Below, piece by piece: positions 1 through 6,077 of a stretch of DNA of 14,390 bases. The notes beneath the pieces were generated by a model that made no database searches, was not told the DNA's origin, and saw nothing but the letters and a program-made list of their open reading frames with translations. A program made the translations under genes and the position numbers. The DNA comes from Streptosporangiaceae bacterium (lineage in GTDB: Bacteria > Actinomycetota > Actinomycetes > Streptosporangiales > Streptosporangiaceae): positions 1 to 14,390 of the forward strand of contig JASHOI010000482.1 in NCBI GenBank assembly GCA_030041195.1. Direction: 5' to 3'. Numbering within the stretch: position 1 is the stretch's first letter; each line of letters begins with the position of its first letter.

Positions 1-470
1 CCGGCCGCGGGCCAGACACCAGCCCTCACCTGGCCGCGAACCGGGCGCTGCCCCCCGCTCCCGCCGAGCCCGACACCGCTCCAAGCCAGGCGGTCCTGCC
101 CAAGAGGCGTGCCGCCCCGGGACCTGCTGCTGCCGGGCCGGACACCGGCCCTGGCCAGCCGGTCTTGCCGGCACGCGAGCGGCCCGACTCGGGAGCCGGC
201 ACGCACCTTGGCTTGCCGCGCCGCGTCCGCCAGGCGAACCTGTCCCCGCATCTGCGCAACACCTCGCCGACGGCGGGGCCGGCCCGATCCCGCGATCTCG
301 AAGCCCGCTCCCCGGAACAGGCGAAGAGCTTGCTGGCGTCGTTGCAGAGCGGGTGGGAGCGAGGCCGGCAGGCTGACGTGCCAGACTCAGAGCCCACCGC
401 CGGCCAGCAGAACGCCTGGGACGGGCGGGACGCGAGCGATGGCGCGCGGGAGGGAACGCAGGAGGCGTGA
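1..470 (+). CDS. cvnA: CvnA sensor kinase-like protein, C-terminal tail only (5' end outside window)
   Basis: The reading frame is open from the left edge (codons begin at base 3) to a TGA at 468-470. Only the end of the protein is present, about 155 residues. The first ~70 are Pro/Ala/Asp-rich and probably disordered. Then comes a tail that closely matches the tail of the complete CvnA at 2244-5111: LGLPRRVRQANLSPHLR (about 207-257), and later a SPEQAK...LQSGWERGR segment (about 303-368). This match, and the cvnB-cvnC-cvnD genes directly downstream, identify it as the first gene of a conservon. The transmembrane, HAMP and ATPase domains must lie upstream of the window. The stop overlaps the cvnB start by one base (TGATG), so the two are probably translationally coupled. 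The identity is inferred from context and the tail motif, since no catalytic domain is visible. Confidence 0.85.
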   Translation, partial: GRGPDTSPHLAANRALPPAPAEPDTAPSQAVLPKRRAAPGPAAAGPDTGPGQPVLPARERPDSGAGTHLGLPRRVRQANLSPHLRNTSPTAGPARSRDLEARSPEQAKSLLASLQSGWERGRQADVPDSEPTAGQQNAWDGRDASDGAREGTQEA

Positions 471-898
471 TGGACCCGTTCGGAACGACCTCGGCCGGCC
501 AGGAGCTGAGCTGGCTGCTTGACGATCTCGCCGCCCGTATAGAAGACATCCAGCAAGCCGTGATCTTGTCGCGTGACGGCCTGACCATCGCCGCCTCGCA
601 GAGCCTGAGCCGCGAGGACGCCGAGCGCCTCGCGGCGCTGGCCGCGGGCGTGCAGAGCCTGGCCAGAGGGGCGGGCGAGCACTTCGGGCTCGGCGAGGTC
701 CGTCAGACGATTATCGAGCTCGAACAGGCGTTCCTGTTCGTGACCGCGGCCGGGCACGGCAGCTGTCTCGCGGTGATGTGCCCGGCCAATGCCGACGCGG
801 GGCTGATCGCCTATGAGATGGCGATGCTCGTCAAACGCGCCGGCCCGCACCTCGTCGCGCAGCCAAGGCTCGCGGTCCGCCAGACACCGTTTGAGTGA
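470..898 (+). CDS. cvnB: Roadblock/LC7-domain protein CvnB (first conservon)
   Basis: This is a 142-aa cytosolic protein of the roadblock/LC7 (MglB-like) family, which binds small Ras-like GTPases. In conservons it links the sensor CvnA to the GTPase CvnD. The family pattern is clear: an N-terminal helix ELSWLLDDLAARIEDIQQAVILSRDGL (about 12-37), the AERLAALAAGVQSLARGAGEHF helix (about 51-72), and a central strand pair with FLFVTAAGHGSCLAV (about 88-102). It ends in a helix containing GLIAYEMAMLVKR. ATG 470 is preferred over the in-frame GTG at 467 because AGGAGG at 460-465 leaves a 4-base spacer to the ATG and only 1 to the GTG. The start overlaps the cvnA stop, and the cvnC start follows 7 bases after its own stop. 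It closely resembles the second CvnB at 5157-5567. Confidence 0.93.
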   Translation: MDPFGTTSAGQELSWLLDDLAARIEDIQQAVILSRDGLTIAASQSLSREDAERLAALAAGVQSLARGAGEHFGLGEVRQTIIELEQAFLFVTAAGHGSCLAVMCPANADAGLIAYEMAMLVKRAGPHLVAQPRLAVRQTPFE

Positions 899-905
899 AC
901 CAGCC

Positions 906-1286
906 ATGCGCCGGTACAACAGGTGGCTCGACCGGGAAGCTGGCCCGGTCGTTCGCCCGTACGCGCTGACCGGTGGCCGGACCGACCCCGCCGACAACAG
1001 GGTGCTCGATCTGATCGCGGTCATTGCAGCGTCCGAGCCAGCCCCCACGCCGGCGGAGTCGCCGGGGCTCAGCCCGGAGCACCGTAAACTGCTCGGTCTG
1101 TGCCAGCTTCCCGTCACCGTCGCCGATGCCGCAGCCGACATGGCGCTGCCGCTCGGCGTGATCCGCGTCCTGCTCGCCGACCTGATCCAGCAAGACATGA
1201 TCACCGTGCTGCCGCCGCGAACGGCACGCCCCCAGGTGAGCACCGATCTGCTCAAGGAGGTGCTCGATGGGCTCCGATCCCTCTGA
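906..1286 (+). CDS. cvnC: DUF742 protein CvnC (first conservon)
   Basis: This is a 126-aa DUF742 protein, the third member of the conservon complex. The family signature at the N-terminus is plain: RWLDREAGPVVRPYALTGGRT (about 6-26). A winged-helix-like region follows, LSPEHRKLLGLCQLPVTVADAAADMALPLGVIRVLLADLIQQDMITV (about 55-101), with the usual short Arg/Pro segment and a DLLKEVLDGLRSL end. The exact biochemical role of DUF742 is not established. In Streptomyces coelicolor Cvn9 it associates with CvnA, CvnB and CvnD. ATG 906 is chosen; an in-frame TTG at 891 overlaps the cvnB stop region and is less likely. The Shine-Dalgarno match is weak, as expected for a coupled gene. The last 20 bases overlap cvnD, and they contain the cvnD ribosome-binding site. 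Confidence 0.92.
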   Translation: MRRYNRWLDREAGPVVRPYALTGGRTDPADNRVLDLIAVIAASEPAPTPAESPGLSPEHRKLLGLCQLPVTVADAAADMALPLGVIRVLLADLIQQDMITVLPPRTARPQVSTDLLKEVLDGLRSL

Positions 1287-2010
1287 CGACACCGGTTCGG
1301 GCAGCACCGCTGACGGGGGCCTGCTCACGCCCTTCAAGATCCTCATTGCGGGCGGGTTCGGCGCGGGTAAGACCACGCTGGTCGCCGCGATCAGCGAGAT
1401 CCGGCCGCTGCGCACTGAGGAGGCGCTGACCCAGGTCAGCATCGGCGTAGACGATCTCAGCGGGGTCGGCGGCAAGACGACCACGACGGTGGCGATGGAC
1501 TTCGGCCGGATCACCATGGGCAAGCACCTTGTGCTTTACCTTTTCGGCACCCCGGGCCAGGACCGCTTCTGGTTCATGTGGGACGACCTGTCCTACGGTG
1601 CTCTCGGAGCCGTCGTTCTCGCCGATACCCGCCGGCTCAGCGACTGCTTCCCGGCCGTGGACTACTTCGAGCGCCGCCAGCTGCCGTTCATCGTGGCGAT
1701 CAACGAGTTCGATGGCGCCCCACGCTACGATCCCGACGACGTCCGCATCGCGCTCGATCTGGATCCCTGCGTTCCGGCGCTGATATGCGATGCCCGCCAG
1801 CGCGCCTCGGTCAAGCAGGTCCTGATCGCGCTCGTCCAGCACGTCCTGTCCCGCACCTCCGACGCGGAGGAGGACGCGGAGGAATTTCGCGAATCGGGCG
1901 CGGCCAGCAGGCCGGGCGCGCTCGGCCTGCCGTCGTTATCCGGCCGCGTCCCGGAAAGGCCCGCTGTTCCCCGGGTGGTAGCACGGGGACCGTGGTCGGG
2001 AATGCAATAA
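1267..2010 (+). CDS. cvnD: Ras-like small GTPase CvnD (first conservon)
   Basis: This is a 247-aa ATP/GTP-binding protein of the CvnD family, the presumed output switch of the conservon. Visible motifs are the Walker A/P-loop GGFGAGKTT (residues 29-37), switch I region TTTTVAMDFG (71-80), G3 GTPGQ (94-98), the atypical G4 AINEFD with N146 and D149 instead of NKxD, and CDARQRAS (174-181) at the G5 position. Residues after about 198 form a tail of about 50 residues, first acidic (DAEEDAEEFRE) and then Pro/Arg-rich. The second CvnD (207 aa) lacks this tail, so it may be specific to this copy. ATG 1267 follows GGAGG (1256-1260) with a 6-base spacer and overlaps cvnC by 20 bases. It is the last gene of the first operon; the next gene starts 233 bp later. 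Confidence 0.93.
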   Translation: MGSDPSDDTGSGSTADGGLLTPFKILIAGGFGAGKTTLVAAISEIRPLRTEEALTQVSIGVDDLSGVGGKTTTTVAMDFGRITMGKHLVLYLFGTPGQDRFWFMWDDLSYGALGAVVLADTRRLSDCFPAVDYFERRQLPFIVAINEFDGAPRYDPDDVRIALDLDPCVPALICDARQRASVKQVLIALVQHVLSRTSDAEEDAEEFRESGAASRPGALGLPSLSGRVPERPAVPRVVARGPWSGMQ

Positions 2011-2011
2011 C

Positions 2012-2025
2012 TTACCATTCAGTAA
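2012..2025. promoter_or_regulatory. Small dyad TTAC-N6-GTAA after cvnD
   Basis: TTAC (2012-2015) and GTAA (2022-2025) form a perfect 4-bp dyad with a 6-base centre, starting two bases after the cvnD stop codon. The arms are short, so it could be chance. The size and AT-rich arms would fit a half-site pair for a dimeric helix-turn-helix repressor. Confidence 0.25.
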
Positions 2026-2084
2026 CGCATGAGGGTTCTAAATAGGACCAGCAACCTTATTATCGGGCAAAACATCCGTGCAAG

Positions 2085-2106
2085 ATGCGCAAGGCAATGT
2101 GCGCAT
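2085..2106. promoter_or_regulatory. Inverted repeat ATGCGCA-N8-TGCGCAT
   Basis: ATGCGCA (2085-2091) and TGCGCAT (2100-2106) are perfect inverted arms separated by AGGCAATG. TGCGCA is itself a palindrome, so the element can also be read as two direct copies. It lies about 140 bp before cvnA and is a candidate operator site. A regulator cannot be named. Confidence 0.4.
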
Positions 2107-2143
2107 TAATACCAGCCTGACCTGAACTTGGCCGGTTTTGGTA

Positions 2144-2173
2144 GTGATCTTCGTTACAGGCTGTTAAGATCAC
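2144..2173. promoter_or_regulatory. 30-bp interrupted palindrome, candidate operator upstream of cvnA
   Basis: GTGATCTT (2144-2151) and AAGATCAC (2166-2173) are perfect 8-bp inverted arms. The 14-base centre contains a further ACA-GGC-TGT dyad (2156-2164), offset slightly from the outer axis. The element lies 70 bp upstream of the cvnA start, in the spacer between the conservons. There is no run of T after it, so an operator bound by a dimeric repressor or activator is more likely than an intrinsic terminator. Which protein binds it is unknown. Confidence 0.5.
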
Positions 2174-2243
2174 AAACCTTCCACCGGAGTCGCCCCGACA
2201 ACAGCAAAGTTCGCTGGTCACTTCTCACTCCGAGGCCACAGCC

Positions 2244-5111
2244 ATGCGTTTGCGTAGCCTGTCGATACGCCTGAGGATCCTGCTGCTCGTTGCCATCCCG
2301 ATCCTTTCCCTGATCGGGCTGTACGCTTTCGCCGCGACGATTACCGCCAGTGATGCCATCAACCTGGCCAGATCCAGGACGCTGAAGGACACCATCGGCA
2401 CGCCGACCGGCAACCTCGAGGGAGCGATCGGCCTCGAGCGACTGCAGGCAGTGGCCTACCTGGCCGCCCCGATACCGTCCAACTTGGCTACGCTGCGGGC
2501 ACGGGAGACCAGCACCCAGGCCGCCGAGCACGCGTTCTCCGCCGCCGCCGCCAGCAGCACGGGCAACGCCTCCGCCGGCGAGAAGCAGGCGATCGCCGGT
2601 TTGATCAAGGTTTTCGCTGGCCTTCCGGCGCTGCGCTCCCGGATCGCCACGGTGACCATCAGCAGGCCGCAGGCGATCAGCGCGTACGACAACGTCATCA
2701 ACGCCGCAGACTCCGTGCTCGACCAAGCGATCCTGGAGGAGAACAACATCTCGCTGGCGACCCAGACCCTGGCCCTGGTCAGGATCAGCCAGGCCGGAAA
2801 CCTTCTCGGGGACGAGGACGCGCTGATCGACGGCGACACGATCGCGCGGACGTTCTCCGTCGCCGACCGCCAGGAATTCGCCCAGCTCGTCGGCGCCCGC
2901 CGCGCCGTGTACGCGGCGAACCTGCAGGACCTCGAGCCGGGCTACCGGGCCTACTTCACCAGGGACGTCAACCCGCGGGCACTGGCCGCCCTGACCGCGC
3001 TCGAGAACAAGATCATGAGCGACAACCACCCGGGCCGCGTCGCGCCGGTATCGCTCCCGGACTGGAACCTGGCGGTCGGCACCGTCGGCGCCGGGATAGA
3101 CAATGCGAGCGAGCAGGTCGCGACCGAGCTGACGGTGCGCGCACAGCCGGTCGCCAACGCGACCTTCCTGCGGCTCTATCTGGTCGGCGGGCTGGGGCTG
3201 CTGGCCGTGATCCTCTCGATCGTCATGTCCGTGTGGATCGGCCGTGGCCTGGTGCGGCAGCTTGCCACACTCCGGCGGTCCGCCCTCGACCTGGCCAACA
3301 ACCGGCTGCCCAGCGTGGTGCAGCGGCTGCGCACCGGCCAGGACGTCGATGTATCCGCTGAGGCACCGCCGCTGGAATCAAGCCCAGACGAGATCGGGCA
3401 GGTCAGAGACGCCTTCAACGCGGTGCAGCGGACGGCGGTGGAAGCTGCCGTCGACGAGGCCAGGCTGCGGCGCGGCGTCAGCGACGTCTTCCGTAACCTG
3501 GCCAGGCGCAGCCAGTCGCTGCTGCACCGCCAGCTCGCACTGCTTGACGCCATGGAGCGCCGGGCGAGCGAGCCCGAGGCGCTCGAGGACCTGTTCCGGA
3601 TCGACCACCTCACCACCCGGATGCGCAGGCACTCCGAGGGTTTGATCATCTTGTCCGGTGAGTCTCCCGGCCGAGGCTGGCGCAACCCGGTGCCGTTCAT
3701 CGACGTGCTGCGCGCGGCAGTGGCCGAGGTCGAAGACTATCCCCGGATCAGGGTCACCGTCGGGACTCCCGCGGCGCTGGTCGGCCCCGCCGTGGCCGAC
3801 GTCATTCACATGATTGCCGAGCTCGCCGAGAACGCGACGCTCTACTCCCCGCCCAATACCCCCGTCCGGGTCCATGGCGACGTGGTGGGGCGGGGATTCG
3901 CCATCGAGATCGAAGACCGCGGCCTCGGCATCAGCGATGAGAAGATGGCCGAGATCAACAACAACTTCGCGAACCCGCCGGAGTTCGACCTGTCCGGAAG
4001 CGAGCAACTCGGCCTCTTCGTCGCCGGGCAGCTTGCCAAGCGGCACGACATCAGGATCACCGTGCAGGGGTCTCCCTTCGGCGGTACCACGGCCATCGTG
4101 CTGATCCCGAAGGCCCTCATCGTCGACGAGGGCGCCTACGACAGCGATGCGCCGTCGCTGCCGGCCACCGCCGAGCGGCCGCTCCGGCTCGCCAGCCGGC
4201 ACCCGGTCCGGAACAACGGCATGATCGCGGAGCCTGCCGCACTGGCCCGGCCGAGCGCGCTGATGCCGCCCGGCGAGTCGGTGCCGGGAACGGCGACCGG
4301 CCTGCCCGCGGCCGACCGTCCGGCGACCGACTTCCCCGCGACCGGTGACTTCCCGGCGGCCAGCCTGCCCGCCGCCGACTTCCCCGTGGCCGGCGATCTC
4401 CCCGCGGCCGACACGGCCGACTCCGGTCCGGCGGCGGCCGACATCCCTGCGGCCGACACTCCCCCGGCCGGCCTCCCAACAGTCGACTTCCCAGCGGACA
4501 TCCCGGTGGCCGACGCGCCGGAGGCCGACGTGCCGGACGCCGACGTGCCGGACGCCGACATCCCGCCGACCGCGGAGCGGCCGGCCGACACGCCGCCCGG
4601 CCGCATCACGAGGCCATTCGCCGTGCCGAGCATGCCCAGCGTCGCGGCTGGTCCCGGAGGCCCGGCGACCCCGTCCGGCACGGTGCCACCGGCCGCGCCG
4701 GCGGCTCGGGAAGAAGAGGAAAGCCTGTTCACGCCGCGCCGCCCCCGCCAGGCGGCCGCGTCGGCCAGCGGCGTGTTCCCGTTCGGCACCGAGGAGCCGA
4801 ATTCCTATCCGGACGGCCCCGGCACCTCCGATCAGCGGGTCGACACGGACGAGCTGGCCAAGCTCGGCCTGCCCGTCCGGGTGCGCCAGGCGAGCCTGGC
4901 CCCGCAGTTGCGTGACCGCGGGCCCGGGACCGACGGAGCGGACAGGACAGCGAGCGCGCCGTCCCCCGAAGCCGCGCGGAGCATCATGACGGCGCTGCAG
5001 CGAGGCTGGGAGCGCGGCCGCTACATATCCGGGTCAGTGACGCCGCCTTCGGACACGACGCTGAACACAGAAACCAGCGGCAACGGCGACGAGCAGGACA
5101 GCGATCAGTGA
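2244..5111 (+). CDS. cvnA: CvnA: nitrate/nitrite-sensing-type membrane histidine kinase-like protein (second conservon)
   Basis: This 955-aa membrane receptor is the sensor of the second conservon. Domain order: basic N-terminus and first membrane helix (about 11-33); extracellular, mostly helical NIT-like region (about 50-300, including GAIGLERLQAVAYL near 60-73); second membrane helix (about 308-333); HAMP-like linker (334-405); and a dimerisation/phosphoacceptor-like region VFRNLARRSQSLLHRQLALLD (415-435) with H428 and DHLTTRMRRH (454-463). The HATPase core follows, with N box AELAENATLYSPP (525-537; N530), G1 box EDRGLGIS (557-564) and EQLGLFVAGQLAKRH (587-601). Residues 640-870 are disordered and rich in Pro, Ala and Asp, with D-[FIV]-P-A-A-D repeats (about 687-783). 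A conserved tail follows (LGLPVRVRQASLAPQLR 874-890; SPEAARSIMTALQRGWERGR 907-926). ATG 2244 follows GAGG at an 8-base spacing. The natural ligand is unknown; NIT homology alone does not prove nitrate sensing. Confidence 0.94.
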   Translation: MRLRSLSIRLRILLLVAIPILSLIGLYAFAATITASDAINLARSRTLKDTIGTPTGNLEGAIGLERLQAVAYLAAPIPSNLATLRARETSTQAAEHAFSAAAASSTGNASAGEKQAIAGLIKVFAGLPALRSRIATVTISRPQAISAYDNVINAADSVLDQAILEENNISLATQTLALVRISQAGNLLGDEDALIDGDTIARTFSVADRQEFAQLVGARRAVYAANLQDLEPGYRAYFTRDVNPRALAALTALENKIMSDNHPGRVAPVSLPDWNLAVGTVGAGIDNASEQVATELTVRAQPVANATFLRLYLVGGLGLLAVILSIVMSVWIGRGLVRQLATLRRSALDLANNRLPSVVQRLRTGQDVDVSAEAPPLESSPDEIGQVRDAFNAVQRTAVEAAVDEARLRRGVSDVFRNLARRSQSLLHRQLALLDAMERRASEPEALEDLFRIDHLTTRMRRHSEGLIILSGESPGRGWRNPVPFIDVLRAAVAEVEDYPRIRVTVGTPAALVGPAVADVIHMIAELAENATLYSPPNTPVRVHGDVVGRGFAIEIEDRGLGISDEKMAEINNNFANPPEFDLSGSEQLGLFVAGQLAKRHDIRITVQGSPFGGTTAIVLIPKALIVDEGAYDSDAPSLPATAERPLRLASRHPVRNNGMIAEPAALARPSALMPPGESVPGTATGLPAADRPATDFPATGDFPAASLPAADFPVAGDLPAADTADSGPAAADIPAADTPPAGLPTVDFPADIPVADAPEADVPDADVPDADIPPTAERPADTPPGRITRPFAVPSMPSVAAGPGGPATPSGTVPPAAPAAREEEESLFTPRRPRQAAASASGVFPFGTEEPNSYPDGPGTSDQRVDTDELAKLGLPVRVRQASLAPQLRDRGPGTDGADRTASAPSPEAARSIMTALQRGWERGRYISGSVTPPSDTTLNTETSGNGDEQDSDQ
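4302..4592 (+). repeat. Degenerate Pro-Ala-Asp coding repeats in CvnA
   Basis: This part of cvnA encodes a run of short repeats of the type D-[FIVL]-P-A-A-D, D-V-P-D-A-D-V-P-D. Near its end the DNA has two exact tandem copies of the 15-mer GCCGACGTGCCGGAC (4524-4538 and 4539-4553) and a diverged third. It probably encodes a flexible, negatively charged linker between the ATPase domain and the conserved C-terminal tail. Length variation between strains would be expected by slippage. Confidence 0.7.
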
Positions 5112-5132
5112 CGCCGCGAGACGGTCGCGGCG
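5112..5132 (+). promoter_or_regulatory. Stem-loop between cvnA and cvnB of the second conservon
   Basis: CGCCGCGA (5112-5119) and TCGCGGCG (5125-5132) can pair as a perfect 8-bp GC-rich stem with a GACGG loop. The stem begins at the base after the cvnA stop codon and ends 14 bases before the cvnB Shine-Dalgarno. No T-run follows, so it is not a classical terminator. An mRNA-stability element, a processing site or a partial attenuator that sets the cvnA:cvnB ratio would fit. Confidence 0.5.
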
Positions 5133-5156
5133 CCGGGAACGTCAAAGGGGGATCAT

Positions 5157-5567
5157 GTGAGCCAGGCCAGCGAGCTTGACTGGCTCCTCGACGACCTGGT
5201 CGCCAGGGTCGTCTACATCAGCAAGGCCGTCATCCTGTCCAGAGACGGCCTTACGATCGGCGCCTCGGCCAGGCTGAGCAAGGAGGACGCGGACCACCTC
5301 TCGGCGGCCGCGGCCGGATTCCAGAGCCTGGCCAGGGGCGTGGGGCGGCACTTCGGCGGCGGTCCAGCCCGGCAGATCATCATCGAGATGGAGTCGGAAT
5401 TCCTGTTCGTGACCGCCGCTGGCGAGGGCTCCTGTCTCGCCGTCCTGGCGTCCTCGTCTGCCGACGTCGGCCTCGTCGCCTACGAGATGGCGGTTCTCGT
5501 CAAGCGGGTCGGCGAACACCTCGCCGTCAACCCCCGGCCCGTTGGCTTCACCGCAGAGACGAAGTGA
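5157..5567 (+). CDS. cvnB: Roadblock/LC7-domain protein CvnB (second conservon)
   Basis: This is a 136-aa roadblock/LC7 protein, predicted partner of the CvnD GTPase and of the CvnA cytoplasmic region. It shares the layout of the first copy: SELDWLLDDLVARVVYISKAVILSRDGL at the N-terminus (about 5-32), a DADHLSAAAAGFQSLARGVGRHFGGG helix, and FLFVTAAGEGSCLAVLA (central strands). It ends in the GLVAYEMAVLVKRVGEHL helix. The start is GTG 5157, with GGGGG at 5147-5151 and a 5-base spacer; the ATG at 5155 runs at once into TGA. A 45-base spacer containing a stem-loop separates it from cvnA, unlike the one-base overlap in the first conservon. cvnC begins 6 bases after its stop. Confidence 0.93.
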   Translation: MSQASELDWLLDDLVARVVYISKAVILSRDGLTIGASARLSKEDADHLSAAAAGFQSLARGVGRHFGGGPARQIIIEMESEFLFVTAAGEGSCLAVLASSSADVGLVAYEMAVLVKRVGEHLAVNPRPVGFTAETK

Positions 5568-5573
5568 CCTGGC

Positions 5574-6077
5574 GTGCCCCCCGCAGACGACAGGTGGCTT
5601 GACCATGAAGCCGGGCCGGTCGTCCGCCCCTACGCGCTCACCGGCGGCCGGACACGCCCGAGCGGCGAAGAGAGCTTCGACCTGATGGCGATGATCACCG
5701 CCGTCCGCGGAGCAAATGTCAGCACCTACGATCTGGAGCCGGAGCACCTCACCTTGCTGCGCTTGTGCCGCCTGCCGGCCTCGGTGGCCGACCTCGCCTC
5801 CGAGATGGACCTCCCGCTGGGCGTGGTCCGCATCCTGCTATCCGACATGCGTGACCGGGGGCTGGTCAGGGTCTATCACCCGGTGCCCACGCGGCTGGCC
5901 GACCCACAGCTGCTGAGGGAGGTGGCAGATGGGCTACGCAGGCTCTTATCCGGGCAGCCCGGAGACCCCCAGGGAAGCGGTCCCGGTCGCGATCAAGATC
6001 CTGGTCGCCGGGGGGTTCGGAGCTGGCAAGACCACGCTGGTCGGCTCGCTGACCGAGATCAGGCCGCTGCGGACTGA
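5574..6077 (+). CDS. cvnC: DUF742 protein CvnC with unusual C-terminal read-on (second conservon)
   Basis: This is a DUF742 conservon protein. The signature RWLDHEAGPVVRPYALTGGRT is at residues 7-27, and the winged-helix-like core EPEHLTLLRLCRLPASVADLASEMDLPLGVVRILLSDMRDRGLVRV at about 55-100. The usual family end, REVADGLRRL, is reached near residue 124. No stop codon follows there: the frame continues 43 residues (Gly/Arg/Asp-rich, low complexity) to a TGA at 6075-6077. This gives 167 aa, against 126 in the first copy, and a 149-base overlap with cvnD. The extra residues are read from P-loop-coding DNA in another frame, so they are probably a passive consequence of losing the normal stop. 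GTG 5574 is the likely start; its Shine-Dalgarno is weak, suggesting coupling to cvnB. Confidence 0.9.
   Translation: MPPADDRWLDHEAGPVVRPYALTGGRTRPSGEESFDLMAMITAVRGANVSTYDLEPEHLTLLRLCRLPASVADLASEMDLPLGVVRILLSDMRDRGLVRVYHPVPTRLADPQLLREVADGLRRLLSGQPGDPQGSGPGRDQDPGRRGVRSWQDHAGRLADRDQAAAD

Larger units (their letters stand above)
2011..2243 (+). promoter_or_regulatory. AT-richer leader between the two conservons
   Basis: No gene is seen here. Bases 2041-2160 contain 58 G+C of 120 (about 48%), well below the surrounding genes. The stretch separates cvnD of the first operon from cvnA of the second and holds three dyads (annotated separately). A TATTAT at 2058-2063 resembles a -10 element but has only a poor -35 partner (TTCTAA, 2036-2041, 16-base spacer). 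The likely role is promoter and operator DNA for the second conservon. The precise transcription start cannot be fixed by eye. GAGG at 2232-2235, 8 bases before ATG 2244, is the probable cvnA ribosome-binding site. Confidence 0.6.

Noticed and set aside
26..1255. Long open frame of 409 codons on the - strand
   Set aside because: It is antisense to the cvnA tail, cvnB and cvnC, has no recognisable domain, and its Arg/Ser-rich composition is that of a GC-rich shadow frame.
2036..2063. TTCTAA-N16-TATTAT as the promoter of the second conservon
   Set aside because: The -10 is good but the -35 has little resemblance to the consensus, and many actinomycete promoters do not follow it. It is kept only as a remark in the leader entry.
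2154..3029. 291-codon - strand frame opposite the start of the second cvnA
   Set aside because: Composition is that of a shadow frame (Gly/Arg/Val-rich), with no motif, and it covers the sensor domain of a clear gene.
4136..4789. 217-codon - strand frame with Ser-Ala-Gly repeats
   Set aside because: The repeats are the complement of the Pro-Ala-Asp repeats in cvnA; no ribosome-binding site or domain supports a gene.
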